From contig ML682014.1 in NCBI GenBank assembly GCA_007922195.1, forward strand, positions 2,404,011 to 2,468,010: 64,000 nucleotides of DNA, written 5' to 3'. The DNA is from Podocnemis expansa (lineage: Eukaryota; Chordata; Testudines; Podocnemididae). The notes beneath the pieces are model-generated. The model ran no database searches. It was not told the origin of the DNA and was given only the letters and a program-made list of their open reading frames with translations. Shown here in pieces: positions 42,491-53,440 of this stretch (its first letter is position 1; each line of letters begins with the position of its first letter). A program made the translations under genes and the position numbers.

Positions 42491-43569
42491 TTGGTCTTGA
42501 ATGTTGCTCCGCATAGTTCTTCAAACGTTCGCCATTCTGGGAACATAAAGTACACTTCTGTATATCTAAACGCTTTCTGGATCTGTCTTAATAGCAAACC
42601 ATTTCTTGCCTTCATAATAGATCCCATATTCTCACTTATGAAACCAGAGCTCTGTTGATAGTGTATTTTTCTCAGTCCATAAGACATTGATTCCTGGTGC
42701 TTATAACTCACTCAAAATCTTGATGTGTGAGAGCGTGCTCTCATCAGCATACAGTCTCTTCACAAGGCGTACTATGTGTGCTGCGCCAGCATAAACTTCT
42801 AGTGTAGACCTGGCCTTAGTGTTTTACTTTTCATCTCTGATTTTCAATTTTGAAAATGTTTGATAGCTAGATTTTTTTGCTACTTGACACTGAGGAAAAA
42901 TCCTCTAGTTAAAAATGACTTCTTCAAGCCTGTGTGTGCAGCAGGTCATGGATGTGAGGAAATGAAGTGCAGCTGCCATGTGGCCTTCAAAATGTGCTGG
43001 AAAATGTTTTCAATAAAAGTGAAAAGAAAATCCAAGTTAGCTTGACAGAGGTGCCTCCCTTCTGTTTTCCCCCCTCTCTGTTTAAGGTTTGCTCTCAAAA
43101 GCAGAGTCATGCCCCGGGTGATTTAAGTTCTGTAGTCTGTAACCACTGATGCATCCCAGTGCAAGTTACCATGACTGGCCATCTACTGTTAATGGCACCA
43201 TTAATGTTTACTGCCATGGTAGCTTTATCTGTAAAGTGCTTTGTGAAGCACTGCATGAGAGATTCTCAAAGGCAGTTTTATTTTCAACAGTGGATTACAT
43301 TTTCCAATAAATATCTCTGTTGTGAGGAAAACAGAAAACTCATCAGCAGTTTAGGTACAAGTAGGGTTGGTCTCATTAAAAAATAAAATGGATCTGAACA
43401 TCACCCAGTTATCCAATTGCTGTAAAGACATTACTTATTGTGAGGAAACACTTTTTCTTATGCCAGAAGAAAACGAGATTTGCACTCCGTAAAACTAAAC
43501 AGCAACTTCCAAGGAGTTACAGCACTTGTGTAGCTGCTCTGAGAGCTGGGGGAGAGCTCTCCTGTCAGC
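42491..43569. other. No gene; MITE terminus at 42800
   Basis: No gene. A MITE right terminus lies at 42800-42819 (CTAGTGTAGACCTGGCCTTA). Open frames are short and domainless. Confidence 0.4.
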
Positions 43570-43772
43570 ATAATAATAAACAAAGCAAAACAAAAGCCGC
43601 TTCTCCATGTGCGGTGGTAGTTATGTCATTGGGAGGAGTGCTTCAACTGACATAGCACTTGTCCACACTGGCACTTCTGTCAGTGTAACTTAGGTCACTT
43701 AGGGGATGTCCCCCCCCCATTCCTGAGCAAAATAAGTTTTACTGACGGAGGTGATGGCGTAGATGAGCCTTT
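43570..43772. repeat. MITE fragment
   Basis: TTATGTCATTGGGAGGAGTG, CTTCAACTGACATAGCACTT, GTCCACACTGGCACTTCTGT and GCGTAGATGAGCCT resemble the right part of the MITE family represented at 58187, ending in a decayed GTGTAGACAAGCCT-like terminus. Confidence 0.5.
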
Positions 43773-43788
43773 AGAGAGGCAAGGTGGC

Positions 43789-43880
43789 TGAAGTAAAATT
43801 TTATTGGACTATCTTCTGCTGAAGAATAAGATGAGCTTTCAGGCTACACAGAGCTCTCCCTCAGCTTTGGGAAAAGTAAT
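43789..43880 (-). repeat. PLE family 2 tail
   Basis: GCAAGGTGGCTGAAGTAAAA, TTTTATTGGACTATCTTCTG, GAGCTTTCAGGCTACACAGA, GCTCTCCCTCAGCTTTGGG. On the minus strand it reads CTGAGGGA, GAGCT, CTGTGT, AGCCT, GAAAGCTC: the box-hairpin-box layout of the family 1 motif with a different stem. It is inverted relative to 44207-44312. Confidence 0.6.
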
Positions 43881-43946
43881 CAATATCATAGTTTAATAAA
43901 AGATCAGCAGATAGAATATGTGCTAGCTATTTACGATAAACTGAGT

Positions 43947-44068
43947 CAGATTTCTCAACCTTTTTGATACCAGGGACTGGCTTCCTATACTTCGTCAGGG
44001 AGAACTCAGACTTTCTGTATTGTGTTGGCGAGATCTATGGGACTGGTGCCAGTCATTGAGAAACACTG
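43947..44068. mobile_element. hAT element, short
   Basis: The left end CAGATTTCTCAACCTTTTTG and the right end GTCATTGAGAAACACTG are of the CAGTGGTTCTCAACC class. The flanking 8-mers AACTGAGT and TTTTAAGT match at only 4 of 8, so the TSD is not convincing. Confidence 0.6.
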
Positions 44069-44075
44069 TTTTAAG

Positions 44076-44180
44076 TTTACAGAGGTGTAGCCTTGTTAGT
44101 CTAGTTCAACAAAAAATGCAAGGAGTCCTGTGGTACTTAAAGACTAACAAATTTATTTATCGCATGAGCTTTCATGGAGG
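44076..44180 (-). repeat. PLE family 1 tail, antisense
   Basis: ACAGAGGTGTAGCCTTGTTA, GTCTAGTTCAACAAAAAATG, AAGGAGTCCTGTGGTACTTA, AAGACTAACAAATTTATTTA, CGCATGAGCTTTCATGG. This is the reverse complement of the family 1 tail, reaching into the GAAAGCTCATGC box. The rest of the ribozyme-like motif is decayed. Confidence 0.8.
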
Positions 44181-44206
44181 GAAAATTCATTTAATTGCAA
44201 TACCTT

Positions 44207-44312
44207 AAGTACCTTTCCCAGAACTGAGGGAGAGTTCTTTGTAAACAGAAGGCTTGTCTTGTTCACAAACAGAAGCCAGTCCAGTAAAAGACACTACTTC
44301 ACCCACCTTTTA
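44207..44312 (+). repeat. PLE family 2 tail
   Basis: ACCTTTCCCAGAACTGAGGG, AGAGTTCTTTGTAAACAGAA, GGCTTGTCTTG, CCAGTCCAGTAAAAGACACT, ACTTCACCCACCTTT. This is the inverse counterpart of 43789-43880. Its hairpin stem (GAGTT/AAACA) no longer pairs. Confidence 0.6.
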
Positions 44313-47300
44313 TCCACAGTAGTCATTTGCCTTTAAACACGAGTGGGTGTTATGCTTTGTGCTTCATGGGGAGACTGAAGTCCTGGTCCAAAAGGAATGG
44401 AAGAACTATTCTGCTTCGGTAGCACTGTCCTTGTTCTTCCCTCCTCTTCCCTTTTCCAAACTAGTCTCTGCAGTAGGAGTAGCTCAAGGATTGCAGGGTT
44501 CGTTGATTCTCCATACTGAGGCAAAGGTACTGTAATCTGACCATTAACTGGAAACAAACTAAACATGAAACAGCCCTGCGTGTTTCTGTAAGTGATGGAT
44601 CAGTGGTGGATAGAGTAATATAACAACTGGCAACAGGCTCATTATCCAGATGCAGTCATTTAGCACACTAGTCTTGAATATAAAATGGTAATCATCCTGG
44701 TGTTTAGTGTGTTTTGTTTTCACACAGGAATTTAAAACAAGCAGGACCCAAGGTTACTAAAAGTTTGAAAGAATGGTTGAATTCTGCTAATCTTACTCAT
44801 GCAAACAGTGCCATTAACAATGAAGGGAGCACCTGTGTGTTTGTAGGGAGTAAGATGGGCCCCAAATTATTTTAAAATATATACAATATTAACAAGTTAT
44901 TTATTTAGCAGTTACTCTCTTTATACCTTTACTATGCATCTTTGCCAGGCAACTCAGAAGGGAATGTAGTGAAATATAGTAGGAGCCACTCTTCATCCAT
45001 AGTCACAGAAGGAAGTAATTGCATTTAATTTCAGCCTTGTCTTTGAAGCATAACAGCAGATTCAAACTGCTGCAGCAAACAGGTTCAAGTAACATGTTTT
45101 GAAATGCTGGTTTGCAAATACATAATTAACACCATATTTTAAAAAATGTCGTGTTGAAACTTTTCCTGTTTTCTGCATTCCTGTCACAATAAATGCCTCA
45201 ATACATCTGTTGTGTAGTTTAAAAATTCATAAAACAAATGCATCTCTCGTTCCCTGGGTCTCTAAGTTTCTAATGGGTGTCACTTGCATTTCCTGATTTA
45301 TTACACATTGTAGCCAGAAATGAAGAAGAAACACAATTCTGTTCTTAGGTTTAACCCAGACATCTGGTTTAAAGGCAGGAATTAGATCAGGGGACTCTTG
45401 CAGACATCTTCCCCAGCTTTTCTAAAAGAATCACTTGCATGACAGCAAATTCATTATCTGCACTGGTAAAACTTCACATGTAAATGATAGCAAAATCTGC
45501 ATTAATTAGTAGGAAATCAAGTCAATTTATATTTGGCAAATACAACTTGACAGGTGTAGAGAGACTTGTGGGTGTGTACAAGAGTATCAGAGATATGAGA
45601 GGTGGTCAGTTTTATACCAAGAACTATTAAGTTCTGCTCGCACGATAAGCATGATTATGTATAGATTTCTCTTATGAAAATGTGAATTTCATATTCAGTA
45701 TGCTATCATCTTATGAATTTTCACAGCCCACTTCTACCATATTTCTCTGCAAAACCAGTGCAAACAGGACTACTTTCAGCATAAATCTGAAAACTTGTTT
45801 ACCTGCTCTAAGTGCTTCCCAGAACTGCAGAATGCCAAAGACTTACTCAATTCTGCGTGCACAGCAATGTTAAATAGAGAAGTTGTCAAGTGTTTCAACT
45901 GTTTGACTTTTGCTACAAAGTAGTGTACGTTGAAAGAGTTCTCAGCCTAGCATTTAGTATGTTCTGTTCTTGCCAAGCCTCACTGAATGGAAGATGGAGC
46001 TTAAGAACGTTGATTTAGAGAAAAGACTAGAGAACAAATGATTACCCCTGTCTGGTTTGTCTTGCGAGGAATGGATGAGAAAGAAGGTGGCAGGTCTGGT
46101 ATGAAAGCTGTCAATTTCCTGCCTCTGCTCTAGGAAACAGGAAACACCAGTGGCAGATTCTGGAGCCATGCTTATGTCTGTCTAACCATCCCTCCTCATG
46201 GCAGCCCTGGAAGTAGGGTGTGTGATTGGGGGCAATGTAGAAGAATAGCAGATTGTCATGTCTATCGCTAAAGGGAATGGGAAGAAGCACCAGGAAGACT
46301 GCAGAGGCTCTCTTCTGTTCTGTTTATGATCTTTATAGCATTTGCCACTGCTGTGGGAGTACCTGAGTTAGGGTGGGTATTTTGGATGAGTAGGAGGCCT
46401 TGAGGGTCATGGCAACAAGACCTACATTGTGAATACGTGTTTGATGTCACTTGAATATTACACTCTGTGTTTAACTTATGGGCAAGAGTGTTTTGTGACA
46501 ATATGTGTATAGACCAGACTTGCTTATGCTGTTTTGAATCAACGTTGATTAACACCTTAAATGGTTTCATTGTGATTACACTCAAAAAAATCCACCAAAT
46601 CCACTCCTTCTAGGGTGTAACCTTTGCTTTTCTATTTTTTTAATGTTGGTTGACAAGGCTGACTCATGCAATTTGTGTGTGTGTGTGTGTTTGAAGGAAA
46701 GGTAGTTCCATTTAACAAGGCTGAGTTGTGTAATGTGACTTCTCCAAAAGTTGCCTGAACACTAACAGGAAGAATGGAGAACTGTGTGTAGCAGAAGTCA
46801 ATTTCCTATGGTAGCCAGCACTGTGTGGATATGGCTGTCTCTTTAAATGCTAATAATGGATTGCACCTGGGTTGAATGTACAAGTGACTGGTCCTATGGC
46901 ACTTCTTACCTTGACAATCTGTCATTTGGCTTAATTAAGGACAATCTTGAAAATAGTTCAGTTATTTTATAGGTTTTTTGTTAAGCTTGCTGTCTTCCCG
47001 ACTACTGTCCTGGGAAAGGGAAATTTGTGTAGGCACCAAGGTCTTGCCCACTTAGTGGGGCTTTGGGTTCACCACCCTGCCTCTTTTTCGTACGGTACAG
47101 TTGATTTCATAATGTCCTGTGAACTGTGTAAACTCAATCGGATGGTCCATCAGGAGCAAATAAGGCCTGTCCTTTTCCAAGAATAGTGTCTCATTATACG
47201 GCATGTGCGTGTGTGGGGGGCAGTTGTGCTTTTTTTAAAAAAAATGAAATGAAAGGTGTTTTGTTGTTGTTTGTTTTAAACTAATAAATGAGGTAGGGAA

Positions 47301-48745
47301 AGCCCCAGGGAGGCGTCTTTTGTGAGTGCTCAGGACGTGTTCTCATTTTGTTTCTTGAAAGGATGGTTAGTGAAATGGTGGCAGCATGATCCTGACCAGA
47401 ATAGTTGCAGTATGGCATATGTCCTGTGCTTCCTGAGATATCAAACATCTTGGTCAAGGTAGGACATCACCTAGCAGCATGCAGGTGTGACCCAGCATCA
47501 GGAATGAGAGCCAATCTCCAGGCAACTTCATCAGTACCCTCAGCTTGCAGACAGCTACCTCGTTGGCTGGAGCAGCCAGTAGGCCAGCTTTTAAGCTTGG
47601 TGTTCATGTTCATCACTGTGGCTGCATGTTCCTTCTGCTTCTGCTGTGAACCCAGCCTTGCCTCTGTCCTGCCCCATCTGGAACCCTTCCTTACCTGCTC
47701 GCTCCAGCATGACTTGTGGCTGTGGCTTCTGACTACTGATTCTGGCTTGACTGTTGGCTCTAGCATTGGGTTCCTGCCCTCTGGCTTGAAGCTTGGTTTC
47801 AGCTTCCGACTATGAACTCTGGCACAGACCTTAGTGCTTGTTTCTTGGCACCTGTGAACATCTCCAAAACGTTGGTTGTTTGACGTCCTTGGTGCCAACT
47901 TGCAGAGGGTGTAAAGGGTACCTAGAGGTTCACAGGAGTGTCCTGGGTCTGGTGTCAACATAGTAGTGCACCCATGGGTAGCCTTTGAGGTCTTTGCCAA
48001 CATCCAGAAACATGCTGATCATCCTAATTATTGTGTAATGTATGTAAGGATGATATTTAAAGAGTTATGTATCTGTACTGAAAGCTATGCTCTTGAAATA
48101 TGTGAGTTAAAGCAGATCACCAGAGTGTGATTAGGAGGTTCTGATTAGGCAGGGGATAGTAGACACCTTTTTTCCTTGTTGACTGGTATTTTGTCTTACA
48201 ATGTGTCTGTTTGCATGTGGTACCAACAGCAATCAAGACTGCAAAGGTGGGGAGAGATCACGAAAGGTATAGGAAGGAGCATATAGCAGAGAATGTTGTG
48301 TTTGTCTAAGATGAGTTAGTTTGGCTTAGTGTGTCTCCTTGCAGTCTCCTATTATCTCCTTCACCAAGGGTGCAAGAGGCTCCTCTTGTGAATGGAGGGT
48401 CACAGGCAGCCTGACTGGTAAACACTGGGATAAAGACTTTGGGTAATTTATTTTTTGAGGTAGGGGAGAGCCTTGGTAGTTATGCCTGGCCCCTAGAAGC
48501 GTGTTACCATTTTTGTTTAGATGTAAAAAATTCATTACAATACCTTGTCTACTATGTAATACTTGAATCCTTGTACTTAATTAAATACAGTTTTGTATTT
48601 GTTTTCATTATAAACAAATAGAAGTGCTGTGAGTTAAGTGACACAGTGATCCTGAGATGAAGTTGTTTAGTTGCAGGTGTACTGTTCCTTTGGAGTAGCA
48701 AATTTGTATATACAGTAAGTGATCAGTAGAACCAGGGAGTGGGCA
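44313..48745. other. No gene recognised
   Basis: About 4.4 kb with little recognisable. A GTGTGT run lies at 46676-46692. The segment 47400-48000 is richer in G+C and carries imperfect CTGGCTT/TGGCTCT words with open frames on both strands (47405-47815 plus, 47467-48003 minus, 178 codons). The words recall an unnamed CT-rich reptile repeat, and I see no domain. Otherwise AT-rich, possibly unique sequence. Confidence 0.4.
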
Positions 48746-48753
48746 TTCTAGGG

Positions 48754-48944
48754 TAGTGATTTTTCAAACTTTTTTCCTTGGGATCCAGTTGGAAAAAAAT
48801 CTGATTCATGTCCATGACCCAACAATAACATCCTGAACAATGCATTTCAGTCTTTCAGCGGCTGCAGCAGGGGACACCATGACCCAGTACTGGAGAGTCT
48901 GTGACACCAGTATTGGGTCCCAACCCATGGTTTAAAAACCACTG
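48754..48944. mobile_element. hAT element
   Basis: The ends TAGTGATTTTTCAAAC and GTTTAAAAACCACTG are inverted repeats. The flanking 8-mers TTCTAGGG (48746-48753) and CTTTAGGG (48945-48952) match at 6 of 8. The interior words CCATGACCCAACAAT and CACCATGACCCAGTACTG recall hAT-derived MITEs. Non-autonomous. Confidence 0.78.
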
Positions 48945-48952
48945 CTTTAGGG

Positions 48953-51296
48953 GTGAGGTGCCTTACGACCCTAAATGCCCTTGGAAGTGTTACAGCAGGT
49001 CAAACATCTTGTTTCTCTTTCTAAACCTGCTAAAATGAACACAGAGCATCAAACCCAGCAGATGATGCTATTAGAGGATTATGTGCTGTCTGACTAGAGT
49101 GGAGTACCTTTTAAACATTGGAACTGGTTGCCTGGCTCCTGAAGAGTAACTTGATGGGGATTCCTGAAGTTAAGGAGATAAATAGTTCATTTTGTGACAG
49201 GAACATCTGATATTTTTATCAAGGTTTCTGCAGTTAAATGTGTAAGAATATTGGCTAATTGTTGAAAAGAGTTTTCATGGCTTGTGATTGGGATGGACCT
49301 CAAGATGTGTATTCCTCTGAAAACTTTGTGACAGCTGTTTTTTTGTCATTTAGCACAATCTTACTTTTACAGTGGATGAAGCAGTTAAATCTCTTCACCT
49401 AGTGTACATTTCCAAGTGTGCACATTTATTTTCAGCCAGAAAACTGCTACAACTTTTTTAAATATCTGAAGTGTGATGTTTTATTGCAAACACAATATGA
49501 GGTCCACCTATCTTTTCTTTTAGTTTTCCTTTAGGAGCATAAGAAGTGAGTGAGCTGACTAAGAGAGAGAGCACTGAGTCATAGCGCTGCCCCAGCTTTC
49601 CCCATGAGTCCTATTTAAAGTCCATATTCAGCATGATTAGCTTTCTCACCAGGAGAATATGGGTCTATAAAATTATACAATAGGGACTTTGCATGAGTGG
49701 GGTATGTAGCTCATTATTGTTGCACAAATTCCATGATGTTTATTAAATGCTAAGAGATGGATGAGGGAATACTTGATGCATAAGGCCTTTATTAGAGCAG
49801 AATGTGATGAACAGAGATGATTAGTTCCAGCTGTGTGCCTTTGCCAGAATCCATACCTATTCTTGTTCCTTAAAGGGCTACACTCCCAATACAGTCCTTT
49901 CTGTTAAGCCCGTGCGTTCTGTACATAATGTATGCTGCGAGGCTATGTTACTGCCATTTTTTACAGCTCAAGAGGAGTGAGAAAACATACAACACAAACC
50001 CACAGACCTACAGGTGATACCTTGTTCAACATGCAGTGAGGCTAGCTTGGGTGTAGAGGTGAAAGGAAATTGTATGAATGCTTTGATTAGACAGCAATGG
50101 CAACAAATTTTAAACGGAATGTCTCTGAAAAAATTACATTAGGATTGTGATCTAAACATTTGCCTTTGATTTCTAAAAACACAGTTCTAATTTATAACAA
50201 GTAACAGTAGCTAATAAACTGTTTCTCCTAAAATGCGTGCTAAGAAAGCATTCTAAAGCCTTTAGAAGATGAAGACCAAGAGCACTAACACTGGCAAAGA
50301 GAACTCATTCAGACATTAAAATCAGAATTTTTTTCATTGTATTTTCAGTACTCCCCCAGCTCTAATTTGTGGAAATGTAGGCACTTTTCTCCCATTGCTT
50401 CTGGTTTGGGTCATCTGACCTCCCATCTGTACGGCCACCCTTTTGCTTTCAGGGTCTGGAGTTTTAAGGCAAGAATCAACCAAACCACAATTAATCCAGA
50501 TTCTCTGGCTGAATAATGGGGAAACAATGGATTTCACGTGCTTTTGACCCAAAGTGAGATGATCAGCCCTATTAACCCAACAAGCCCACACAGGTCTATG
50601 AATTCTTAAATGAAAATGGGCAGAATTTCTTCTTTGTTACAAAGACTGAAGGCAGGAGGTTTCATGCCATTTCTGGCATTTGTGGTTATCATTCACAAAC
50701 CTTCCAGCTCCAGTCTTTAGTTCTGATATTATTTATTCCAGATGCACTATGATTTGCAAGTTTAAGCTATTTTAACCAGGGCTTCTCAGCATTATAAATG
50801 TCCTGTAGGCTGTGTGTTTGTTTGTTTTTTTATACTGTACCTTAAATTCTTCATGTAAATTTTCTTTCCTGTCCTTCTGTCAGTTTCTAATTTTCTCTCT
50901 CAAATATCGTCTACTTACACAACACTTTTAATACCTTTGGAGTTAGTCTGAGGCAGGCTGCAGGGAATAATGGATTACTGCACGTGACTAGAATACAGTT
51001 ATCTATACTGCAGTTTGGAGCTTTGTTTTCAAAAGCAACCAAATGTTCTGGCTTTCCAATTGAAAGGATCTGTGTCCCATCTGGCAAAAGCTGTAGGTAA
51101 ACAGGACCGCTGTCATTTTGTTGGTTTGGTTGCTACAAGGTACAGGGAGAAACAGAATGTCTTTTTGCTCTTTTAGTTCAAAGCAGTCAAGGCACAAGTA
51201 GTGGCACTTTCTCCTGTGCTGCAGTATTCAGAGATTTTGTTGCTGTCTTTTTATATTTCTCTCTGAAGAACATATTTTATATCCCTTTGTCATAAA
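48953..51296. other. No gene recognised
   Basis: No gene. CAGGGCTTCTCAGCATT at 50777 resembles a hAT left end, but no partner was found. Confidence 0.4.
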
Positions 51297-51382
51297 AGGC
51301 CAGATCTTCAATTGGTATAAATGAGTGTAGCCCCATTAACTTTAATAAAGCTCCATCATTTACACAAGCTGAGAACTGGTCC
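51297..51382. repeat. Short palindromic repeat
   Basis: AGGCCAGATCTTCAATTGGT opens the repeat and TTACACAAGCTGAGAACTGG closes it as an inverted counterpart, with the centre CCATTAACTTTAATAAAGC. This matches the pattern of short repeats with GGCCAGATCCTCAGCTGGTG ends common in turtles and crocodilians. Confidence 0.6.
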
Positions 51383-51793
51383 AAACAATATAGCTTTCCT
51401 CCCTTCTTTTATAATCCTGTGCTCTGTTAAACATTAACTAGTACGGAAGCTGCCAAAACCATAAGCAAAGATATTGACACCAGCCAAGCTGATCTTAATC
51501 CCAATTTATTTGTTGTTATACTTGGTTTCTAGATGGAGCCAATGTGGTATGATTTACTGAGCAGACACACTAAGGTTAAGCCTTCTCAGTGTGGTTATCA
51601 ATGGCGAATTATCTAATAGTTCTATTTCGAGTAGTCCCTTGGATCCAAACTAGCTAGATAAATGAGATATCTACACAAATAGCGTAAGGCTTTATTTGGT
51701 TGCTTGGAAAATTCTTTGTAGGTATTTTCTTGCATTTTTTCCTGATTGAATAAAATGATTTTTTCCTCCTAAATGGTTTAAAAACCCTCTCAT

Positions 51794-51798
<5 letters not shown>
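51383..51798. other. No gene recognised
   Basis: Unassigned AT-rich sequence leading into the microsatellite. Confidence 0.4.
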
Positions 51799-51844
<46 letters not shown>

Positions 51845-51854
51845 NNNNNNNNNN

Positions 51855-51950
<96 letters not shown>
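51799..51950. repeat. (GT)n(GA)n compound microsatellite with gap
   Basis: A GT run from 51799 to about 51908 is followed by a GA run to about 51950. Ten N at 51845-51854 mark an assembly gap inside the GT run, so the true length is unknown. The apparent open frames across it are artefacts of dinucleotide repetition. Confidence 0.97.
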
Positions 51951-51953
<3 letters not shown>

Positions 51954-53034
51954 CTCCCAAGATTAGCCATGGCTTTGCTCAGATGGAATTAATTAGGTGG
52001 CCTTTCATGAAGCTCCATTTGTGTTGCCATAACGGAAGATCATATTTCTTGTAGAATAAGCACTCCTTTTTGTTAGTACCATATCAGAGCAGATTTTTTT
52101 TCCCTCTACCAAAAATATGAAGTATCATGTGTAGAGAAGAATGTCTACTCTAACTGGGAACTCCTATGAAAAATTGTGAAGTCATGGGGATTGTCTTACT
52201 CTGGGACTTCACAATTGGTCTGTGGAGCAGGCGTACAAAGGACCACTTTTTCTTCAGTAACCAGATAGCTGCTGATATCCCTGGTTTTGGCTTAGAGAAG
52301 TCACTTTCTTTGAATGTTTTATTAGCTGTAAAGAGAGTTTGAAGCTATTTTATGTTCTGATGCTGCCTTTTAAAAGTAGAACTTGTTCTCAAGGGAAGAG
52401 AATGAAAAAAACTTTTTGAAATAGGAACAAAAGAGAGTGGTGCTGGGGATATGCACAAAATGTAGCTGAGTGTTTGGTATTCAGAGCAGTCAGTCCAACT
52501 CTGCTGAGGCTTTACAACTAGACTGTGAGATTTATAAAAAGTGGAAGACATTTCAACAGTATAAATAATGCAATAAATAGAGCCTCTAAAATCCAACAGA
52601 TAACTATTGGCTTTAAATTGTGGCTTTCCTATCTGGAATCTGAGGGTCAAATTTCTGGTTGGACCAGTATAATTTTGTTAACAGTCTGGTTCCACTGAAA
52701 TAAGTGAGAAGAAAATGGGTGCTGCAGAGCCTTTGTAGGTTACTAATGCTGTAAAATGATATGTAGAGAGCTGCACAAAATATTTGCAAAGAAATGCAAA
52801 ACCTGCCCTAGTATCAGTTTTAATTACAACCTCAAATCCTGACTGTCTTTGCTGTAGGATTCAATTAGTTTCATGAACATGGGAAGATTTATGATTTTAT
52901 GCTGGTATTGTGCACAAATTTTACTTTCATGCTGTCAGTACCAAAGAGCCTGACATTGATGTTTTTATCTGTTTTTTAGTCTGTAGATTTTTTTTATCTT
53001 CACATAATTCTGATTTATGATCATTTTCATCTGT
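51951..53034. other. No gene recognised
   Basis: No gene or named repeat; AT-rich. Confidence 0.4.
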
Positions 53035-53228
53035 AGGTCTCGAAACTATTTACAAAGCAGGGCCATACGTGCTGTTACTTCCATTTTGCAGATGGGGAAT
53101 TAAGTAGAAAGAGATGGAGTGACATGCCCATGATCATGCAGCAAGTCAGTGGAACAGCAGGAGTTGAATATTGGTCTCCTGACTTTTAGCCCAGTATCCT
53201 ATCCACTGGAACACACACACTATCCCTC
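53035..53228 (+). repeat. MIR SINE
   Basis: TTCCATTTTGCAGATGGGGA, GTGACATGCCCATGATCATG, CAGCAAGTCAGTGGAACAGC, GGTCTCCTGACTTTTAGCCC, TATCCACTGGAACACAC follow the MIR order in forward orientation. Confidence 0.82.
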
Positions 53229-53368
53229 TCTTGCTCTGAACCCAGAGCGAACTTGTGGAGCTTGAGCCCACATATGACAACAGAAGACATTTGAACCCCT
53301 GCAGAGTGAAACCAATGAGGTTTAGGCAGTATTATGTATGTCCCCATAAACTTGTAGGAAGAAACTAA

Positions 53369-53440
53369 TAGAGTTGCCAGGTGTTTGGTTTTGACTGGAA
53401 CATCTGGACAAGATGCTGAAAGTCTGGTTATATGGAGTAA
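53369..53440. mobile_element. hAT-like left terminus
   Basis: TAGAGTTGCCAGGTGTTTGG and TTTTGACTGGAACATCTGGA resemble the left part of TAGGGTTGCCAGGTGTCCGG elements of these genomes. No right end was located before 53760. Confidence 0.5.

Noticed and set aside
47467..48003. 178-codon minus-strand open frame
   Set aside because: It lies in a GC-richer stretch with imperfect CTGGCTT words and an overlapping 136-codon frame on the other strand. No domain or codon signal supports a gene.
51692..52054. Open frames encoding Cys-Val, Thr-His and Arg-Glu repeats
   Set aside because: These are translations of the (GT)n(GA)n microsatellite across an N gap, not a gene.
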